From NCBI RefSeq assembly GCF_034424315.1, contig NZ_CP139972.1, forward strand, positions 2,728,001 through 2,792,000: a stretch of DNA of 64,000 nucleotides, in the 5' to 3' direction. The notes under the pieces are model-generated. The model did no database searches, was not told the DNA's origin, and saw only the letters and a list, made by a program, of their open reading frames with translations. The DNA is from Chitinophaga sancti. GTDB lineage: Bacteria; Bacteroidota; Bacteroidia; Chitinophagales; Chitinophagaceae. Numbering within the stretch: the first letter of the stretch is position 1; the number at the start of each line of letters is the position of its first letter. Of the stretch, positions 1 through 8,094 are shown one piece after another. Position numbers and translations under genes: made by a program.

Positions 1-611
1 AACTCTATTACTTTAGATTGGAGAAATAGTTTTTTATGTCCTCCCTGGAACTGACAGTTCCGGATCTCATCCAGAATCATCAGCATGCGGGTAGTAATAG
101 GATGATTCGTCTTTTTATTCAGGATAATCGGTTTATTGCCTGCCACATTATTTGCCAGCATATCCAGGATGCGGCCGTTATTGTCGGCCAGCTGCAGGAA
201 TCGTTCTTTGCTGAAGTTCATCCCCACTACTGCCAGTCCTTCCTGCTTAATGATATGCGCATTCTCCACTCCTATCGGGTTGAAAAACAGGTTATGTTCC
301 AGGGTACCAAACACCCGCTGGCGGTCATAACCTACATTGGTATTGAAATGCCCGCGTACCATAAATAACAGCGAAACGGAAGGCACAGCTTCTGTGGCAT
401 TCACATGAAGGTTCTCGTATACAGAGGCATCGCCGGAGAAAATATGGTATCCGTCAAAAAAGGTTTCCCGGAACACCGCCTCCCCAAAGTGGTATTTGAT
501 CTCCTGCCGCTCTTCTACCAGTTTGGTAGAGACGAATTTTTCCTGAAGGTCGTCCCCCATTTCCTCTTCGAGCAATAATTCATTTATATCATTCCTAATC
601 TGGACACCCAT
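1..611 (-). CDS. AraC-family transcriptional regulator, N-terminal part (cut by window edge)
   Basis: An open frame runs leftward from an ATG at 609-611 to the window edge without a stop, giving 203 residues. The sequence (start MGVQIRNDINELL; later a GHFNTNVGYDR stretch and a HIIKQEGLAVVGMNFSKE stretch) resembles the cupin-like N-terminal sensing domain of Bacteroidota AraC regulators. The C-terminal helix-turn-helix would lie outside the window, so the class is inferred from the N-terminal half only. It is divergent from the small gene at 706. The inducer is unknown. No strong promoter was seen for it. Confidence 0.72.
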   Translation of the reverse strand, partial: MGVQIRNDINELLLEEEMGDDLQEKFVSTKLVEERQEIKYHFGEAVFRETFFDGYHIFSGDASVYENLHVNATEAVPSVSLLFMVRGHFNTNVGYDRQRVFGTLEHNLFFNPIGVENAHIIKQEGLAVVGMNFSKERFLQLADNNGRILDMLANNVAGNKPIILNKKTNHPITTRMLMILDEIRNCQFQGGHKKLFLQSKVIE

Positions 612-705
612 AATAATCCGTTAAATATAAAATTTAATCCTTTTCGTGTAACAGTTAACCAGACGGTGTGCATCACCTTTGCACAAAACTAAATATTATA
701 TTTAC

Positions 706-921
706 ATGATCGGAATATTCAAGACAAATATCGATACAGACCTGGATAAGTTGAAAGTTATTTCAGCCATCCACCAGGAGTTCCGAATTCAAGCCTGCAC
801 TGTAGATATTGAAGATTGCGATAAAGTATTAAGGGTTGTTGGCCAGGAAAATCATGTGAATGAAGCCCAGGTTATTTTTCTTTTACAACGCATGGGTTAT
901 CAATGTGATATACTCGAATAG
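706..921 (+). CDS. Small HMA-like (ferredoxin-fold) protein lacking the CxxC metal motif
   Basis: A 71-residue protein starting MIGIFKTNID. An in-frame upstream GTG/ATG region would add about nine residues, but the ATG at 706 gives a natural start to the first strand. The predicted strand-helix-strand-strand-helix-strand order, with the ending QRMGYQCDILE, is that of heavy-metal-associated or copper-chaperone domains. The metal-binding CxxC loop is absent: the only cysteines are at CTVDIEDCDK and near the C-terminus. It may therefore be a structural relative rather than a metal carrier. A TTTG-type -7 element (CACCTTTG, 674-681) lies 24 bases upstream. It stands alone between a divergent regulator and the TonB receptor gene. 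Confidence 0.6.
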   Translation: MIGIFKTNIDTDLDKLKVISAIHQEFRIQACTVDIEDCDKVLRVVGQENHVNEAQVIFLLQRMGYQCDILE

Positions 922-955
922 TGAATATTTTAAAAAATTTCTTTGCCAATCTATA

Positions 956-993
956 GGGGTAACCCCAATATCCCACGTCATATACTCGTCATA
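956..993 (+). promoter_or_regulatory. Candidate ECF (FecI-like) sigma promoter for the TonB receptor
   Basis: GGGGTAACC at 956-964 is followed by CGTCATA at 976-982, with 22 bases from the first G to the TC of the -10 element, close to the spacing of FecI-type promoters. CGTCATA is repeated at 987-993. The -35 element is itself a GGGGT/ACCCC palindrome around one base. A very similar arrangement with the same spacing lies upstream of the STN-domain gene at 46.5 kb. No FecI/FecR pair is encoded in the window, so the sigma factor would act in trans. Confidence 0.5.
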
Positions 994-1066
994 GATACTA
1001 AGCGTGTTTAAATTATAACAAGCGCACTTACAACATTTGTAAAATTTATAACTATCAAATCCTTTT

Positions 1067-3445
1067 ATGAAGACAAGGCTAGTAAAGCTACTGTCCATTG
1101 GCATTCTATTGCTTTGGGCGCTACAGACAAATGCGCAGCAACGGTTTACATTAAGCGGATATGTAAAAGACCAGCAAAACGGTGAAAGCCTGATCGGTAT
1201 CTCCGTTTCCAAAGCAGGAACAGGACTTGGTACTGTTACCAATGAATATGGCTTTTATTCCCTAACACTGCCTGCCGGCGAGCATGACATTCAGTTCTCT
1301 TATATAGGCTATGCACCGATTAAGACACATATTTCCCTGAAAGGAAACCAGAACCTGGACATCAAACTCGATAAGTCCAGCAATCAGCTGAATACCGTAA
1401 CTGTAATCGGCGATAAACAAGAGAAGGCAGTCAACACATTGAATACCAGCATTAACCGTCTGGACATTGCCCAGATGAAAAAGATGCCCACCTTTATGGG
1501 TGAAGTAGACGTACTGCGCTCGATCCAGACCCTGCCCGGTGTACAAACCGTAGGTGAAGGGGCCAGCGGCTTCAACGTACGTGGTGGCGCAGCAGATGAA
1601 AACCTGATTCTTCTGGACGAAGCACCGGTATATAATTCTACCCACATGCTCGGGTTCTTCTCAGTATTTAACCCGGATGCGGTAAAAAGCGTAAACCTCA
1701 TTAAAGGTGGATTTCCGGCAGAATACGGCGGTCGTACATCTTCTGTACTTGATATACGAATGAAGGACGGGAACAACCAGAATCTGGCTGTAAACGGCGG
1801 TATCAGTAATGTATTCAGCCGTCTCTCTATCGAGGCCCCTATCGTAAAGGATCAATCTTCCTTTATCATAGCAGCCCGCCGTTCTTATATCGACATCCTC
1901 ATGAAGCCATTCCTGAACGGAGATATGAAGGACACCAAACTGAACTTCTATGATATTACTGCAAAGGCAAACTTCAAACTGAATAAAAGCAATACCCTCT
2001 TCGTGAGCGGTTACCTCGGAAGAGACGTATTCGGTTTTGGTACAGATGTGAATATGAACTGGGGGAATAAAACGGCTACCGTAAGATGGAATCACGTGTT
2101 TAACAACAGGCTGTTTATGAACCTGACTACTTTTTATAGTAACTATGATTACAGTCTTGAATTTAACAATGGTTCTACAAAAAATGAAAGTGATAATTAC
2201 CAGGCTTATAACTGGACTTCCAATATCATCAACTACGGTGTGAAACCAGGTTTTACCTACTATTTGAATGCAAGGAACAGCGTGCACTTCGGGGTACAGG
2301 GAACCTACTACACATTCAAGCCGGGTAAGGGTGTAAGCCAGGATGGTGCAAACACCAACGTCAAGAACCTGACACAGCAACATGGCCTGGAAGCAGCAGT
2401 TTACATTGATCATGAATGGAAACCGAGTAAGAAATTTGGTGTACAATACGGTCTCCGCTTATCTCAATACGATTTCCTGGGCAACAGTACAGCTTATTTC
2501 TACAACGACACCACACCAGGTGTACGTAAAACACTCACAGGCAGCAAGACCTATGGCTCCAATGACGTGATTAAGGCCTACCGCTACCTGGAACCAAGAA
2601 TTAACGTTCGCTATGGTATTAATGACAACAATGCTGTGAAAGCGTCTTACAGCCGTACTACGCAGTACATGCACCAGTTGTCCAATACCGCCTCTCCTAC
2701 ACCACTCGATATCTGGACACCAAGTACCAACAACGTACAACCACAGGTTGCTGATCAGTACACATTGGGTTATGCATACGATGCGTCAAATGGTAAGTAT
2801 GAAATCTCTGCTGAAGTGTTCTACAAAAACATGGCTCACCAGCTGGATTACATTGACAACGCGAACCTTCAGCTGAACCAGTACATAGAAGCAGACCTGC
2901 TGCCAAGCAAAAGCCGCTCTTATGGTATGGAACTGATGGCGAAAAAAGAAATCGGCAGAACCACTGGCTGGGTAAGCTATACCCTTTCAAAATCTGAACG
3001 CAAAACAGAAGGCATTAATCAGAACGAATGGTTCCTGAACCGCTACGACCGCACACACAATGTGAACGTAGTAGTAACACATGAAATCAACAAACGTACT
3101 TCCTTCTCTGCTAACTGGGTATACGCTACCGGTACACCAACTACGTATGCTGATAGCCGCCTGGAGTACCAGGACTGGGATATTCCATACAACAGTACTG
3201 ACAAACGTAATACTTACCGCATGCCAGCCTTCCATCGTCTGGATGTATCACTGACGCTGAAAGGAAAGCAACAGCGCCGCTGGAAAGGTGAATGGGTATT
3301 CTCACTGTACAATCTGTACGCCCGCCGCAATGCTTATAGCATCTACTTCCAGCAGAATAAAGATGACAAGACCAAGAGAGAAGCCGTTCGCCTTTCTATC
3401 ATCGGTTCTGTCATCCCGGGTATTACTTACAACTTTAAATTTTAA
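1067..3445 (+). CDS. TonB-dependent outer membrane receptor with carboxypeptidase-like N-domain
   Basis: A 792-residue protein. Residues 1-23 form a signal peptide ending TNA before QQRF. A carboxypeptidase regulatory-like beta-sandwich covers about residues 28-105 (GYVKDQQNGESLIGISV). A plug domain follows at about 120-235, with the GFNVRGGAADENLILLDEAP signature, and then a long beta-barrel ending in YNFKF. This is the shorter SusC-unlike class that pairs with DUF4249 lipoproteins. The next gene starts six bases after this stop, so the two are surely co-transcribed. The substrate is not apparent; such pairs are usually thought to import a siderophore or small organic ligand. Transcription probably starts from the ECF-type site about 90 bases upstream. 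Confidence 0.92.
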   Translation: MKTRLVKLLSIGILLLWALQTNAQQRFTLSGYVKDQQNGESLIGISVSKAGTGLGTVTNEYGFYSLTLPAGEHDIQFSYIGYAPIKTHISLKGNQNLDIKLDKSSNQLNTVTVIGDKQEKAVNTLNTSINRLDIAQMKKMPTFMGEVDVLRSIQTLPGVQTVGEGASGFNVRGGAADENLILLDEAPVYNSTHMLGFFSVFNPDAVKSVNLIKGGFPAEYGGRTSSVLDIRMKDGNNQNLAVNGGISNVFSRLSIEAPIVKDQSSFIIAARRSYIDILMKPFLNGDMKDTKLNFYDITAKANFKLNKSNTLFVSGYLGRDVFGFGTDVNMNWGNKTATVRWNHVFNNRLFMNLTTFYSNYDYSLEFNNGSTKNESDNYQAYNWTSNIINYGVKPGFTYYLNARNSVHFGVQGTYYTFKPGKGVSQDGANTNVKNLTQQHGLEAAVYIDHEWKPSKKFGVQYGLRLSQYDFLGNSTAYFYNDTTPGVRKTLTGSKTYGSNDVIKAYRYLEPRINVRYGINDNNAVKASYSRTTQYMHQLSNTASPTPLDIWTPSTNNVQPQVADQYTLGYAYDASNGKYEISAEVFYKNMAHQLDYIDNANLQLNQYIEADLLPSKSRSYGMELMAKKEIGRTTGWVSYTLSKSERKTEGINQNEWFLNRYDRTHNVNVVVTHEINKRTSFSANWVYATGTPTTYADSRLEYQDWDIPYNSTDKRNTYRMPAFHRLDVSLTLKGKQQRRWKGEWVFSLYNLYARRNAYSIYFQQNKDDKTKREAVRLSIIGSVIPGITYNFKF

Positions 3446-3450
3446 TCGTC

Positions 3451-4329
3451 ATGAAGAAGAAATTTTTCCGACTCTCCATATTAGCAGCGCTCATTACAGG
3501 GTTTAGTGCCTGCACAGATGTAATTGACCTGAATGTTCCTGAAGGTACTTCTCATCCTGTACTGGATGCATGGATCACCAATGAACCAGGTGCGCAGTAT
3601 ATCAGGTTTACAAAGTCTGTATCATATACACAGTCAGGTGCAACACCAATTATCAGTAATGCCATTATCACCCTGTATGATGAAACGAGCGGTGATATAT
3701 ATCCATTTGTATTTACTGATTCAGTTTATAAATGTGATCCTGCCAGTGGTCAGATAGGACACCTTAACCATACTTATCGCCTGCGTGTAGAATACGATTC
3801 CAATGTATACGAAGCGACTGACACCATTAAGCCGGTAGCAACGATTAACAAAATCGACTATAAGTATAAAAAGAAAGGTGATGATGGTGCCAGCAAGGAT
3901 GGCTATTATGCAAGGTTCTATGCTACAGATATGGCGGGTCAGACAGATTATACCTGGATCAGATCTTACAGAAATAGCATGACCAAAGGCAATCTCCTGG
4001 AAGATAACTACGTAATTGATGGAGGATTCTCCGAAGGTTTATCTGATGGACAGGAATTCCCACAGTTTGTAGGTGAGAGTGTAAATGACTATGACCATCC
4101 TTTCCTGAAGGGAGAGCTGGCAATTGTGAAACTACGTTCATTGACTTATCCAAGCTATTTTTGGGTAACATCTGTTCAAACACAAATGCGTGCAGGTGGC
4201 CTGTTTGCAACTGTACTGGCCAATGTAGGCACTAACCTGAAGAATGTCACCGATGGTGGCAGCAAAGGCAAACTACTGGGATGGTTTGGAACCTCCGCAG
4301 TAAGTTCAGCTACAATAACTACGAATTAA
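3451..4329 (+). CDS. DUF4249 family lipoprotein, partner of the TonB receptor
   Basis: A 292-residue protein with a lipoprotein signal (FSACTD, lipidated Cys at residue 21). The mature part begins with the typical DVIDLNVPEGTSHPVLDAWIT region of DUF4249, followed by beta-rich sequence (IRFTKSVSYTQ, ITLYDETSG). Members of this family are found almost only directly downstream of TonB receptors in Bacteroidota and are presumed to be surface-exposed ligand-binding or accessory lipoproteins, analogous to SusD; the biochemical role is not established. The spacing to the receptor gene is only five bases. Confidence 0.88.
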   Translation: MKKKFFRLSILAALITGFSACTDVIDLNVPEGTSHPVLDAWITNEPGAQYIRFTKSVSYTQSGATPIISNAIITLYDETSGDIYPFVFTDSVYKCDPASGQIGHLNHTYRLRVEYDSNVYEATDTIKPVATINKIDYKYKKKGDDGASKDGYYARFYATDMAGQTDYTWIRSYRNSMTKGNLLEDNYVIDGGFSEGLSDGQEFPQFVGESVNDYDHPFLKGELAIVKLRSLTYPSYFWVTSVQTQMRAGGLFATVLANVGTNLKNVTDGGSKGKLLGWFGTSAVSSATITTN

Positions 4330-4344
4330 TTTTTCTTTGATAAG

Positions 4345-4400
4345 GGAGAGGGCTGGTAAGGCCAATTCAACACACCTTACTGCCCGCTCTCCTTTCTTCT
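4345..4400 (+). terminator. Probable terminator after the receptor/DUF4249 pair
   Basis: GGAGAG at 4345-4350 can pair with CTCTCC at 4387-4392, with an inner GGTAAGG/CCTTAC helix, followed by a T- and C-rich tail. It separates the receptor pair from the barrel gene at 4429. Confidence 0.6.
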
Positions 4401-4428
4401 CTCTCACTTTTCTTTAAACTTAATTTTT

Positions 4429-5064
4429 ATGAAAAAAGCGCTGTTGGCGCTGCTGGTACTGATATCAGTACAGCAGGCCTGGGCTCAGACTGCCCAAACT
4501 GAAACCTTATTTTCAAAAAAATCTGGTTCCACAAAATTTGGTGCGTATGGAGTGCCTGCGGCCAATTTAACATCGATCGGTGGTAATTTCGCTGTTATGA
4601 CCGGAGGTTATGGTGGGATATTCATCAACAAGAAGTGGATGTTTGGTGCCGGAGCTTATTCTCTGGTAAATAATATCACTTCTACGTATGCACCAAGTGC
4701 GACCCCGGGATTAAAACAGTATCTGAACTTCTGGTACACCGGCCTTGCGGTAGAATATACCCACAATACTGATCAGCTGATTCACTGGACAGCAGGTGCA
4801 CTGGTAGGTGGCGGTGCCGTAGCAAGAAGGAATAAAGAAACATTCAACCTGGATGACAACGAATATAAGTACCACACGTATGACAGGAGCGGGTTGTTTG
4901 TGGCAGAACCATTTGCCAATATAGAATTAAATGTAACCAGTTATCTGAGGCTGGACCTGGGAGCGACTTATCGCTTTGTACAGGGTTCTAATACGCCAAA
5001 TATTTCTAACGGAGATCTGAGCATGGCTTCTTTCCATTTTGGAATTAAAGCCGGTAAGTTTTAA
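4429..5064 (+). CDS. Outer membrane beta-barrel protein, unknown function
   Basis: A 211-residue protein with a clear signal peptide (MKKALLALLVLISVQQAWAQ, cleavage after WA or AQ). The rest alternates polar and apolar residues in strand-length runs rich in Gly and aromatics (GGYGGIFINKKWMFGAGAYSLV, GLAVEYTH). It ends in HFGIKAGKF with a C-terminal Phe, as expected for a small outer-membrane barrel of about eight strands. No family was recognised. It follows the receptor operon on the same strand but after a probable terminator, so co-regulation is uncertain. Confidence 0.75.
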   Translation: MKKALLALLVLISVQQAWAQTAQTETLFSKKSGSTKFGAYGVPAANLTSIGGNFAVMTGGYGGIFINKKWMFGAGAYSLVNNITSTYAPSATPGLKQYLNFWYTGLAVEYTHNTDQLIHWTAGALVGGGAVARRNKETFNLDDNEYKYHTYDRSGLFVAEPFANIELNVTSYLRLDLGATYRFVQGSNTPNISNGDLSMASFHFGIKAGKF

Positions 5065-5175
5065 AAATTACTTGTGCCAGGCATTGCTATCTGTTCTGTC
5101 TTGTTGTAATGGGTGGCCGAAGGATGGCATGCCTGTTTTAAAGTGATTACCCATTTTCCAATTAGCCACGGGTAT

Positions 5176-5206
5176 GGCCCCTTTCTTATGGAAGGGGCCT
5201 TTTTTA
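5176..5206 (+). terminator. Rho-independent terminator
   Basis: GGCCCCTT (5176-5183) pairs with AAGGGGCC (5192-5199) across an eight-base loop and is followed by six Ts. It ends the barrel-gene transcript. Confidence 0.88.
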
Positions 5207-5270
5207 TTCATCTAAACAATTGTTTTATATAGCATTACAGGCTCTCCCACTTGAATATTTGAAAATAAAT

Positions 5271-5300
5271 TTTGCAATTACGAAAAGTATCGTACATTTA
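5271..5300 (+). promoter_or_regulatory. Primary-sigma promoter of blaI-blaR
   Basis: TTTG at 5271-5274, an 18-base spacer and TACATTTA at 5293-5300 match the Bacteroidota primary-sigma promoter TTTG/TAnnTTTG at seven of eight -7 positions. The first BlaI operator lies inside the spacer. Confidence 0.65.
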
Positions 5301-5318
5301 CTTACGAAGATATTCGTA
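5279..5318 (+). promoter_or_regulatory. Twin BlaI operators (two copies of TACGA-N6-TCGTA)
   Basis: Two perfect palindromes of the form TACGA-N6-TCGTA lie at 5279-5294 and 5303-5318, 24 bases apart, that is on nearly the same helix face after a bit over two turns. One sits between the -33 and -7 elements and the other just downstream of the -7 element. BlaI/MecI repressors bind short dyads as dimers, so these are the obvious autoregulatory sites for the gene starting at 5341. Confidence 0.72.
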
Positions 5319-5340
5319 GATCAATAATCATTGAAAATAA

Positions 5341-5733
5341 ATGAGTACAGCAAAAAATAATAAACCGACGGAAAGTGAACTGGAGATTCTGAGAATCCTG
5401 TGGGAGAAAGGTGCCGCTACGGTAAGGGATGTGCATGATGAGCTGTCAAAAAGTAAGGATGCCGGGTATACTACCACCCTGAAGCTGATGCAGATAATGC
5501 ATGAAAAAGGCTACTTAGAAAGGGATGCCAGCAGCAAAACGCACGTATATACTGCTGCGATTTCACAGGAAAATACCCAGCAGCAATTACTGAACAAAAT
5601 GATTGATACCGTATTTAATGGTTCTGCTTCTCAGTTAGTCATGCAGGCCCTTGGTCATCATACTTCTTCGAAAGAAGAACTGGACAAGATCAGGCAGTAC
5701 CTGAATGATATAGAAGACCAGCAAAAAAGGTAA
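5341..5733 (+). CDS. blaI: BlaI/MecI/CopY-family transcriptional repressor
   Basis: A 130-residue protein. The N-terminal 80 residues form the winged helix of the BlaI family, with the hallmarks PTESELEILRILWEKG and AGYTTTLKLMQIMHEKGYL. The C-terminal third (residues 85-130) is the dimerisation helix pair. In the known family the repressor is cleaved by, or after signalling from, the partner BlaR1/MecR1 protease. The partner gene begins 11 bases after this stop. Twin palindromes overlap its promoter, suggesting autorepression. In Bacteroidota most such pairs are not linked to beta-lactamases, and none is adjacent here, so the regulated targets are unknown. Confidence 0.92.
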   Translation: MSTAKNNKPTESELEILRILWEKGAATVRDVHDELSKSKDAGYTTTLKLMQIMHEKGYLERDASSKTHVYTAAISQENTQQQLLNKMIDTVFNGSASQLVMQALGHHTSSKEELDKIRQYLNDIEDQQKR

Positions 5734-5744
5734 ACTCAATTTCT

Positions 5745-7706
5745 ATGACAGCACAATTTGTTCTCCCTACAATTCTGATCCAGGCTTTTGGATGGGCGCT
5801 TTTACATTCCCTGTGGCAGGGCTTCCTGATCTTCGCCTGTTTGCGGATCGTACTGTATGTGTGGTCGCACATGAGTGCCAGGATCAAATATAACCTGTCG
5901 TACCTGTCACTGACCGGCATCTTTGCCTGGTTTTGTATTACACTCTGGCAACAGGTGAATGCTGCAATACGTGTGCGGCAGGCTACCTGGGTCATGATTG
6001 AAACGGGTGTGCGGCAAAGGCACCTTGAGATGCCCGCTATTTATCATAGTGAGAACACCATCAAACACTTCATTCCGCAACTGGAAATGTGGTTCCCGCT
6101 GTTGTTCGCTCTTTATGTAACGGGAGTAGCTGTCATGAGTATCAAACTGGTAATGGATCTGGTACAACTAAAAGAGATCCGTAACAAACAGGTGCTGCCG
6201 ATAGATACGGTATGGGAAAAGCACCTGGAGCGGCTGGCGGCGCAATTAAGGATTCCCCGGAAGGTGCAGTTGCTGATCTCCACACACGTTCAGGTGCCAG
6301 TCATGATAGGTTTTCTAAAACCTTTGATCCTGCTGCCTGTAGCCATGTTCAACAACCTGACTGCCGAACAGCTGGAAGCCATTCTCCTGCATGAGCTGGC
6401 ACACATCAAACGCAATGATTATCTACTCAATATCTTCCAATCTATTGTTGAAACAATCCTGTTTTTTAATCCTTTCATCTGGTGGATCACTAAAAATATC
6501 CGGCTGGAAAGGGAACACTGTTGCGATGACCTTGTTATTGCAAGTCAGGTGCAACCCCTGCAATATGCCAAAGCGCTTGTAGCATTAGAAGAATACCGGT
6601 TAACAGTTAATGCACTTGCCATGGCAGCGGCAGATAATAAACAACATCTATTTCACCGCATTAAACGCATCATGGAAATGAAAACAAAGAACATTAATTA
6701 TACTCAAAAACTGTTGGCTGTATTGATTATCGCCCTTGGTCTTATCACCATAGCATGGTTGAATCCAATACAGGCAAGAACAAAAAAAGCAGTTAAGAAA
6801 ACGCCTGCACCTGCAGTACTGACAAAGATCTCCAGGGCATACATGGTGGATACAACAAAGCCTAAAGCAAATACCCACAGAGAAGAACAGGACCAGGACA
6901 AACTTGACCATGAAGCCCTTGCTGCCGATGCACAGGCAGCAACAGCCGAAGCAATGGCGAATGTGAACTGGGAAGACGTGAATAACGATATCTCTGCGGC
7001 GATGAAAAATGTAGACTGGGATCAGATTAACAGGGATGTTGCCAATGCAATGAAGAATGTGGACTGGAACCAGATCAATAGCGATGTTGAAAATGCAATG
7101 AAAGAGATAGACTGGAATGCGATCAATAAAGAAGTGAAAGAGAGTTTGAAAGATGTGAAGATGAATACTAAGGTTAATCATAATGTCAATGTAAATATAG
7201 ACACGAACAATATCCAGGAAAGTATTCGTATGGGCATGGATGCTGCCAGGGCAGCGATCAGGGATGTAGCAATTCCTGCTGCCAAGATGGGTATAGCATC
7301 TGCAAGAGCGGCCATGAACAGCCAGGAATTTAAGGATGCGATGGAAAAAGGCCGTCAGGAAGCAGCTAAGGCCATGCAGGAATCTAAAAAGCAAATGCAG
7401 GTAGCAATGGCCAGTGCGAAAGCTGAAATGCAAAAACAGCGCATTGCGGAAAAGAAAATGCACGAAGATATGGCGCATGCCAAAGCAGATGGTCAGTACA
7501 GGGAGATGATTGATAAAATGGCTGCTGATAAACTGATTGATGCTGATAAGGGTTATAAGATCGAGAAAAAAGATGGGAATCTTTATATCAATGATGTAAA
7601 GCAATCTTCAGAGGTGGCTGATAAGTATAAAACGTATCTGAAAGCAGCAAAGAAGTTATCTATTCTTGGGAAAGAGGATAATCTGACTATCAGTGTAGAA
7701 GAGTAA
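5745..7706 (+). CDS. BlaR1-like membrane metalloprotease (M56) with a long repeat-bearing tail
   Basis: A 653-residue protein. Residues 1-320 hold several hydrophobic segments and the M56 catalytic site: HELAH at 216-220 and the distal Glu in RLEREHCCDD (E257). A further membrane segment near 325-345 precedes a large, probably extracytoplasmic or periplasmic tail. The tail has four imperfect repeats of about 17-18 residues built on NVDWxxIN (about 404-476), an Ala/Met/Lys-rich helical stretch (about 500-590), and an end domain with GYKIEKKDGNLYINDVKQ. The penicillin-binding sensor domain of classical BlaR1 is missing. Known M56 proteins of this kind relay a signal to BlaI by proteolysis; here the signal is unknown. 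Confidence 0.87.
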   Translation: MTAQFVLPTILIQAFGWALLHSLWQGFLIFACLRIVLYVWSHMSARIKYNLSYLSLTGIFAWFCITLWQQVNAAIRVRQATWVMIETGVRQRHLEMPAIYHSENTIKHFIPQLEMWFPLLFALYVTGVAVMSIKLVMDLVQLKEIRNKQVLPIDTVWEKHLERLAAQLRIPRKVQLLISTHVQVPVMIGFLKPLILLPVAMFNNLTAEQLEAILLHELAHIKRNDYLLNIFQSIVETILFFNPFIWWITKNIRLEREHCCDDLVIASQVQPLQYAKALVALEEYRLTVNALAMAAADNKQHLFHRIKRIMEMKTKNINYTQKLLAVLIIALGLITIAWLNPIQARTKKAVKKTPAPAVLTKISRAYMVDTTKPKANTHREEQDQDKLDHEALAADAQAATAEAMANVNWEDVNNDISAAMKNVDWDQINRDVANAMKNVDWNQINSDVENAMKEIDWNAINKEVKESLKDVKMNTKVNHNVNVNIDTNNIQESIRMGMDAARAAIRDVAIPAAKMGIASARAAMNSQEFKDAMEKGRQEAAKAMQESKKQMQVAMASAKAEMQKQRIAEKKMHEDMAHAKADGQYREMIDKMAADKLIDADKGYKIEKKDGNLYINDVKQSSEVADKYKTYLKAAKKLSILGKEDNLTISVEE

Positions 7707-7714
7707 GCACCTTG

Positions 7715-7950
7715 CATGGCTTATTAGGTATTCTGCCTGACTACTAAGGGTTTCGGTTGGTTTACCAAGAGCCTGGAGGCTACTATTTGAAAAATTCTTC
7801 TTCTTTAAATAAAAGAAGAAGAATTTTTCAAATTATAAGATAAGTGTTCCCATTGGTTATTAGATATTTCCCCTGGCTACTAAATGTTCCACCTGGCTTA
7901 CTAATAGTTCTGTTTGACTCTTAATACCCTGGTTTAGTATCCTGGTTAAC
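7715..7950. repeat. Degenerate 20-21 bp tandem repeats flanking a long hairpin
   Basis: The spacer after the BlaR1-like gene contains copies of a degenerate unit close to CCTGGCTACTAAATGTTCCA. Recognisable copies start at 7715, 7736, 7757, 7851, 7872, 7892 and 7913, in register at 20 or 21 bases within each block. The block is interrupted at 7785-7833 by a perfect 22-bp inverted repeat. No open frame of note crosses it. The function is unknown. Confidence 0.6.
7785..7833. repeat. Perfect 22-bp inverted repeat (hairpin, 5-base loop)
   Basis: Left arm 7785-7806 and right arm 7812-7833 are perfectly complementary, with the loop AAATA between them. The arms are A/T-rich with a CTTCTTCTT run on one side and AAGAAGAAG on the other. 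There is no T-tract directly after it, so it is not a simple terminator. Confidence 0.85.
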
Positions 7951-8016
7951 CCCGCTTGCTTTTAAAAATACCAAGATCATTTTGGGGCTTTCCGCCAAAG
8001 CCTGTCATTTATACCG

Positions 8017-8049
8017 CGCTACTGCCGTTCCTACGGCAGTAGCGTTTTT
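8017..8049 (+). terminator. Rho-independent terminator of the blaI-blaR operon
   Basis: Twelve-base arms CGCTACTGCCGT (8017-8028) and ACGGCAGTAGCG (8033-8044), a TCCT loop and five Ts. Confidence 0.9.
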
Positions 8050-8094
8050 ATTTCATAGTTCCCCCTTATCTTTATGTCATAAACTAACCACAGG

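Noticed and set aside
36..368. A 110-codon plus-strand frame at the left edge
   Set aside because: It runs opposite to a longer, better frame with AraC-family features on the other strand and has no family likeness.
6648..7604. Long minus-strand frame (318 codons) inside the M56 gene
   Set aside because: It is a shadow of the repetitive, Asn/Asp/Met-rich coding region; rich in Cys, His and Ile as expected for an antisense reading, without signals of its own.
5341..7706. A beta-lactam resistance operon
   Set aside because: The M56 protein lacks the penicillin-binding sensor domain and no beta-lactamase is adjacent; the serine hydrolase at 59 kb is far away and lacks key residues.
7785..7833. 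Long hairpin as a terminator of blaR
   Set aside because: No T-tract follows the right arm and a regular terminator is present at 8017-8049.
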